Assembly: GCF_008710155.1 (NCBI RefSeq)
Contig: NZ_VYPZ01000034.1
Coordinates: 1 to 35,840, forward strand
DNA: 35,840 bases
Direction of reading: 5' to 3'
Source: Sphingobium limneticum
GTDB taxonomy: Bacteria > Pseudomonadota > Alphaproteobacteria > Sphingomonadales > Sphingomonadaceae
Below, piece after piece: positions 32,112-35,840 of this stretch (position 1 is its first letter; each line of letters opens with the position of its first letter). The notes below the pieces were generated by a model, which worked only from the letters and a program-made list of their open reading frames with translations, was not told the origin of the DNA and did not search any database. The translations under genes and the position numbers were made by a program.

Positions 32112-32561
32112 TTATCCGTTGATGAATCCAAAAGCGCGCATCAGCCCGACAGTCGCGAAGCCGCTCGTCATGAAGGTCAAGGTGGCGACCATGGATCGGC
32201 GCGAGAGTCGGGAAAGACCGCAGACCCCGTGCCCGCTCGTGCATCCCGAACCGAGCCGCGTCCCGAAACCCACGAGCAGCCCGGCAATGACCAGTTGCAG
32301 GATCGATCCCGTGAAACGCGGCTCGACCCCGTTGGAAGCCAGCGTGGCGACCAGCGCTCCCAGCGGCAGCCCGATAACAAAGGCGAGCGCGACGGCGCGC
32401 GGCGCGCCCGTATCGGCAATGCCCGACGCTCCGGCGAGCATGCCGCTGACCCCGGCAATGCGACCAAGTCCGAGCAGCATGATTGCTGCAGCAAGCCCGA
32501 TGAGCAGGCCACCCGCCAAGCCCGCAACGGGCATAGCGCTAGGGAAGCTGGGCAGTATCAT
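32112..32561 (-). CDS. YeeE/YedE-family half transporter, first copy
   Basis: 149 residues with four predicted membrane helices. GLLVGFGTRLGSGCTSGHGV is the diagnostic cysteine-containing YeeE signature, followed by CGLSRLSRRSMVATLTFMTS. The ATG overlaps the stop of the MBL gene by four bases. It complements the copy at 31484-31894. Confidence 0.87.
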   Translation of the reverse strand: MILPSFPSAMPVAGLAGGLLIGLAAAIMLLGLGRIAGVSGMLAGASGIADTGAPRAVALAFVIGLPLGALVATLASNGVEPRFTGSILQLVIAGLLVGFGTRLGSGCTSGHGVCGLSRLSRRSMVATLTFMTSGFATVGLMRAFGFING

Positions 32562-33487
32562 ACCGCGTTGACCGGGATCTTGAGATACGTGACGCCATTG
32601 TCCTCGGCCGGCGGCAAGTGCCCCGCGCGCATGTTCACCTGGACCGAAGGCAGGATCAGGCGCGGCATCGCGAGCGTTTTGTCGCGGGCCTCGCGCATCG
32701 CGACGAATTCGTCTTCACTTACCCCTTCATGGATATGGACGTTGGCCTTGCGCTCGGCCTCTACGGTCGTTTCCCAGACATAGTCCTTGCGCCCCTCCGG
32801 CAGATAATCGTGGCACATGAAGAGCCGCGTCTCCGGCGGCAGCGACAAAAGCCGCATCGCCGACTGATAGAGAGTGCGGGCATCGCCGCCGGGGAAATCA
32901 GCGCGCGCCGTGCCATAATCCGGCATGAACATGGTGTCGCCGACAAAGACGGCATCACCGATCACATATGCGATGCAGGCCGGCGTATGCCCCGGCACAT
33001 GCAGCACGGTGACATCGAGATTGCCGATACGGAAGCGATCGCCGTCCTTCCACAGATGATCGAAGTCCGAGCCGTCGCGCTCGAAGTCGCTGCCTGCATT
33101 GAACAGCTTGCCGAAGGTCTGCTGCACGGTGACGATATGTTCGCCGATGGCGATCTTGCCGCCGAGCTTCTGCTGCAAATAGGGTGCGGCCGAGAGGTGA
33201 TCGGCGTGGGCGTGGGTCTCCAGGTGCCAGTCGACCGACAGGCCCTTCTCCTTGACATAGCCGAGCACCGCATCTGCCGCGGAGAAGGATGTGCGACCCG
33301 AAGCCGGATCATAATCCAACACGCTGTCGATGATCGCGGCGCGAAGGCTCTCTGGGTCATGAACGACATAGGTCACCGTGAAAGTCGGCTCGTCGAAAAA
33401 GGCCTTGATCTGGGGAATGCCAGCCTGAGCAGCGGAGATTTGCGAGGAGGCTGCAGCCAGCGCGGAGTCGGTCACGGAAAACCTCAT
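32558..33487 (-). CDS. MBL-fold persulfide dioxygenase-like protein (ETHE1/Blh type)
   Basis: 309 residues. The metal motif THAHADHLSAAPYL, HVPGHTPACIAYVIGDAVFV with its GDT, and a C-terminal segment LPSVQVNMRAGHLPPAEDNG mark the ETHE1/Blh group, which oxidises glutathione persulfide to sulfite or handles sulfane sulfur from SQR. ATG 33487 (MRFSVTDSAL) is chosen for length; an in-frame ATG at 33520 has a weak AAGAAGA site. It is the first gene of the nine-gene operon and is divergent from the peroxiredoxin. Confidence 0.88.
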   Translation of the reverse strand: MRFSVTDSALAAASSQISAAQAGIPQIKAFFDEPTFTVTYVVHDPESLRAAIIDSVLDYDPASGRTSFSAADAVLGYVKEKGLSVDWHLETHAHADHLSAAPYLQQKLGGKIAIGEHIVTVQQTFGKLFNAGSDFERDGSDFDHLWKDGDRFRIGNLDVTVLHVPGHTPACIAYVIGDAVFVGDTMFMPDYGTARADFPGGDARTLYQSAMRLLSLPPETRLFMCHDYLPEGRKDYVWETTVEAERKANVHIHEGVSEDEFVAMREARDKTLAMPRLILPSVQVNMRAGHLPPAEDNGVTYLKIPVNAV

Positions 33488-33562
33488 AAATTCATATTTA
33501 CACACATCATGTAATTGCATAATCTTCTTGCGTCAAGCGGCGAGACTGTCGAAGGAGACGTC
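33488..33562. promoter_or_regulatory. Divergent promoter region of the sulfide module
   Basis: The 75 bases between the MBL and peroxiredoxin starts begin AT-rich (ATTCATATTTACACACATC and on) and then become GC-richer. They must hold both promoters. I see no perfect ATTC-N8-GAAT SqrR site or obvious BigR palindrome. Confidence 0.5.
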
Positions 33563-34186
33563 ATGGAAATCGGTCAAAAAACGGAAAGCCGGCCACCGCG
33601 TATCGGAGATATTGCGCCGGACTTCCGCGCCCGCTCGACGGGAGGCGAAATTCAGCTCTCCAAGCTGCGTGGAAGATGGGTGATATTTTTCTCCCATCCG
33701 GCGGACTTCACGCCTGTCTGCAGCACGGAATTTGCCGAACTCGCCCGGCGTCAGTCAGAATTTGACGCCCTTGAGACGTCGCTGCTGGGGCTGTCGGTCG
33801 ACAGCCTGTACTCACACATGGCGTGGGTCCGGGCGATCCGCGAGACACTGAGCGCTGATGTTCGGTTTCCGATAATAGAGGATCCGAGCATGGCGATCGG
33901 GCGTGCCTATGGCATGGTCGATGAGCAATCGGCCGACAGTATGGCGATGCGCTCGACTTTCTTCATCGACCCTGAAGGGGTCATCAGAGCGATCACCTGC
34001 TATCCCCATAATGTCGGGCGTTCGGTTGATGAGATGCTGCGGATGCTTAAGGCGTTGAAGGCTGTGAGCAATGCCCAAACCCTGGCTCCTGAAGGATGGC
34101 GCGAAGGGAAGCCGTTGCTCAGTCCCCCATCCGACCTTGCTGAGGATCGCGAGGACTGGTTCTGCCGCTTCGTGGACGCACCATGA
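33563..34186 (+). CDS. Peroxiredoxin (1-Cys/Prx6-like)
   Basis: 207 residues. The peroxidatic cysteine is Cys53 in ADFTPVCSTEFAEL, within PXXX(T/S)XXC. FFIDPEGVIRAITCYPHNVG and a C-terminal extension with EGWREGKPLL resemble the Prx6 branch. AAGGAG at 33552-33557 sets ATG 33563. The thiol peroxidase would remove peroxides formed during sulfide stress. Its stop overlaps the ArsR start by four bases. Confidence 0.9.
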   Translation: MEIGQKTESRPPRIGDIAPDFRARSTGGEIQLSKLRGRWVIFFSHPADFTPVCSTEFAELARRQSEFDALETSLLGLSVDSLYSHMAWVRAIRETLSADVRFPIIEDPSMAIGRAYGMVDEQSADSMAMRSTFFIDPEGVIRAITCYPHNVGRSVDEMLRMLKALKAVSNAQTLAPEGWREGKPLLSPPSDLAEDREDWFCRFVDAP

Positions 34187-34575
34187 CAGCCGCTTTTTAT
34201 CAGGACCGCGATGTTGCGACCGTTGCGTCCGAAAAGCTCAAGGTTTTTGCGCAACCGCAGCGCCTTATGATTCTGTCTTGCCTGTTGCGCGGTGAGCGCA
34301 ACGTGTCTGAGATCGGTGAAGCAACGGAGATCGCGCAGCCGGCGCTCAGCCAGCAGCTCGGCGAATTGCGCCGCGCCAATCTTGTTCAAACGCGCAAGGA
34401 GGCCAAGCTGGTGTGGTATACACTTGCCGACGAGAGCGTCGCTTTATGTGTCCGAACCATGGAAGCGATTTTCGGGGGGCTGGGTGAGGTCGACGATCTG
34501 CGCACACCCTCACATTCGACAAAGCGCCCGCCATCTCCGGAGGGTGTTGCCGGCTTCGCTCAAATTATCGATTAG
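34183..34575 (+). CDS. ArsR-family regulator, possible sulfide/persulfide sensor (BigR/SqrR-like)
   Basis: 130 residues. VFAQPQRLMILSCLLRGERN, IAQPALSQQLGELRRANLVQ and TRKEAKLVWYTLADE form an ArsR winged helix. Two cysteines, Cys33 (at the start of the DNA-binding domain) and Cys89 (in VALCVRTMEAIF), could form the persulfide-sensing pair of SqrR/BigR repressors, although the spacing of 56 is shorter than the roughly 66 known there. Translation is coupled to the peroxiredoxin by an ATGA overlap. It is the likely repressor of the divergent sulfide operon. Confidence 0.8.
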   Translation: MTAAFYQDRDVATVASEKLKVFAQPQRLMILSCLLRGERNVSEIGEATEIAQPALSQQLGELRRANLVQTRKEAKLVWYTLADESVALCVRTMEAIFGGLGEVDDLRTPSHSTKRPPSPEGVAGFAQIID

Positions 34576-35038
34576 AATTACATTGTGCCGATCGACATAT
34601 GATTGGGCCAGTGTGTTCGGGGCGACGACTGACCGTCAGATCCAACCACCGCGATCGACCGCTTTCAGCAGAATAGGACGTCTATCGGCGCGAATGGAAT
34701 GTCTGGCTTTGTGAAGGGTTTCGGGCGCTTGCGTACGAAAGCCTCCAGTGCAGGAACCCGCGGGCCCCACGCGCTGGTCTATGGGTAAAGCGGCTTTGGG
34801 GTGGTTCGGACGGGTAAGCGAGGCTGATCCGGAAGTGTCGGTTCTGGCCGGATCAACGTGACTTTGTGCGGCGTCAGAGTGCGGACGGTGGTGGTTTTGC
34901 TGGTCGGTGTGCCCTGCGCTGGGCTCGCTTCCGGAATGGGCATGCACTGGGTCATCGGCCAGGACGCCATGGGCGTGACCGTCGTGCAGCCTGAGCCATG
35001 CCGGATCATGGCGCATTCCCCCGGATTGGCGATGCCGA
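34576..35038. other. Region between the ArsR gene and the IS91 remnant, no gene seen
   Basis: The part from about 34700 to 35038 is GC-rich and probably the 3' tail of the IS91-type element; its exact end is not visible. The first 125 bases after the ArsR stop show no promoter or gene I can support. Open frames here lack ribosome sites or family resemblance. Confidence 0.35.
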
Positions 35039-35577
35039 TTATTGCGGTGCGCGGGGCTGGCACCAGCGGGCGAAGGCCTCGATGATGGTCATGGGCCCGC
35101 CGCAACATGGGCATGGCGGGCGATGGTCGGGAGGTTCGTCGGGTTCGGGCTCCTCGACCGGTACAGCAACGCCCAGCAGTTTGCGGGCCAGCGCCATGGT
35201 GTCCTTGTGGGTCGAACTGGCGAGCAGGCCGTAATGCCGGATGCGGTGGAAGCCGCGCGGCAGAACGTGGATCAGGAAGCGGCGGACGAACTCGTCGGTC
35301 GCCAGCGTCATGACCTGCTGGCGTTCAGCAGCAGGGCGGCGATAGTCTTTGTAGCGGAACGTCACGCCGGTCTCGTCGAAGCCGAGGAGCCGCCGGTTCG
35401 AGATGGCAACCCGGTGCGTGTAGCGCGAGAGATAGGCCAGCACCGCCTGCGGCCCGGCGAAGGGCGGCTTGGCATAGACCACCCAGCGCTTCTTCCGGAT
35501 CGGTGAGAGATGCCGCAGGAAGGCCTTGCGTGTCGCGAGGCCAGCCAAGGTGCTGAAGAAGACCAGCTTGCCGGCAT
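34700..35577 (-). mobile_element. IS91-family element remnant
   Basis: Carries the C-terminal part of an IS91-type transposase, interrupted at 35577 by the IS3 copy. The left boundary is a guess. The N-terminal half and the other end are not between here and the IS3 end; they may lie beyond the right edge. Confidence 0.55.
35039..35577 (-). pseudogene. IS91-family transposase, C-terminal part, cut by IS3
   Basis: The frame reads FNAGKLVFFSTLAGLATRKA at the IS3 junction, then VLAYLSRYTHRVAISNRRLL and FRYKDYRRP, the hallmark core of IS91/Y2-type (rolling-circle) transposases, and ends with a zinc-ribbon-like CPCCGG motif. About 180 residues remain; the N-terminal zinc finger and the catalytic part are absent. 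Confidence 0.8.
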
Positions 35578-35840
35578 TGAAGCGCCCCGGGTTTTCAGGA
35601 GGCAGTTTTCATTGGGCTATGCAGCCATATCGAGGTTCTCGAGGGCTGCATAGTAATTGTCTTCGGCCTCAGCGGGCGGGATGTGCCCGATAGGGCCGAA
35701 GAGCCGGTGATTGTTGTACCAATCGACCCAGCGCAGCGTTGCCATTTCCACGGCCGAAACGCTTGGCCATGATCGCTGCCGCCAGATGACCTCGGCCTTG
35801 TAAAGGCCGTTGATCGTCTCGGCTAAGGCGTTGTCGTAGG
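35578..35840 (-). mobile_element. IS3-family element, 3' end only (continues off the right edge)
   Basis: The terminal repeat at 35578-35603 (TGAAGCGCCCCGGGTTTTC at its start) matches the one at 102-127. The OrfB C-terminus lies inside. The element has the same orientation as the left copy, so the two are direct repeats. It interrupts the IS91 transposase. Confidence 0.85.
35617..35840 (-). CDS. IS3-family transposase OrfB, C-terminal part cut by the window edge
   Basis: About 74 residues: YDNALAETINGLYKAEVIWR, then WVDWYNNHRLFGPIGHIPPA and the end ALENLDMAA. These are the conserved rve-domain C-terminal blocks of IS3-family (IS407/IS51-like) OrfB, including the catalytic glutamate region near AETINGLYKAE. 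The stop is at 35617-35619. Confidence 0.88.
   Translation of the reverse strand, partial: YDNALAETINGLYKAEVIWRQRSWPSVSAVEMATLRWVDWYNNHRLFGPIGHIPPAEAEDNYYAALENLDMAA

Noticed and set aside
33488..33562. SqrR/BigR operator in the divergent promoter
   Set aside because: ATTC occurs, but no GAAT at the required spacing and no convincing dyad.
1..35840. The two IS3 ends as halves of one element on a circular molecule
   Set aside because: Joined end to end they give only about 390 bases, with the OrfA start running into the OrfB C-terminus; a whole element is about 1.2 kb, so these are two copies or more sequence is missing.

Overview
The window looks like an accessory region of an alphaproteobacterium, most likely a sphingomonad. 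That placing is an inference from the high GC content, the gene families and the insertion sequences; nothing here identifies a species. No rRNA, tRNA, CRISPR array or replication gene was seen. Both edges cut into IS3-family elements with near-identical terminal repeats in the same orientation, so about 35 kb lies between two directly repeated IS copies.

Layout. (1) 1-7.1 kb: an IS3 end that truncates a monooxygenase gene, then frmA (glutathione-dependent formaldehyde dehydrogenase) behind a double FrmR/RcnR-like operator, a UvrA2-type protein, a membrane/PRC-barrel protein, an orphan ParE-like toxin cut by a Tn3-family end, and gene scraps (Tn3 transposase, outer-membrane barrel, alpha/beta hydrolase) before an intact thioesterase. 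(2) 7.2-8.9 kb: an IS21-family element with a gutted istA and an intact istB. (3) 8.9-24.5 kb: a long series of genes for reactive aldehydes, enones and quinones. It contains an aldehyde dehydrogenase / old yellow enzyme / ArsR / luciferase-like oxidoreductase operon, a second ArsR, an acuI-like reductase with a NemR-like TetR regulator, formaldehyde dehydrogenase with a DJ-1/PfpI protein, a second DJ-1/PfpI operon with two ABM monooxygenases and an SDR, and a LysR regulator followed by a quinone reductase. (4) 24.5-26.5 kb: an IS256-family element and a tyrosine recombinase. (5) 26.6-34.6 kb: a sulfide module. Nine tightly packed minus-strand genes encode a persulfide-dioxygenase-like MBL protein, two YeeE/YedE half-transporters around a DUF2892 protein, a DUF442-sulfide:quinone oxidoreductase fusion, a TSUP exporter and a CIO-type cytochrome bd oxidase with a DUF2474 peptide. 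A peroxiredoxin and a cysteine-containing ArsR regulator are divergent. (6) 34.6-35.8 kb: an IS91-family remnant interrupted by the right IS3 copy.

How it works together (inference). Most genes deal with small electrophiles or toxic sulfur. In the sulfide module SQR would pass electrons to quinone, and the bd oxidase, a type known to resist sulfide and cyanide, would reoxidise the quinol; the other products handle persulfide, sulfite and sulfur-compound transport. The electrophile genes appear split into small regulons, each with its own visible operator type: ArsR boxes with an ATATTGC core, NemR-like TAGAC-N5-GTCTA boxes, and the FrmR-like boxes. Many IS-interrupted fragments without target duplications point to a history of insertion and adjacent deletion.
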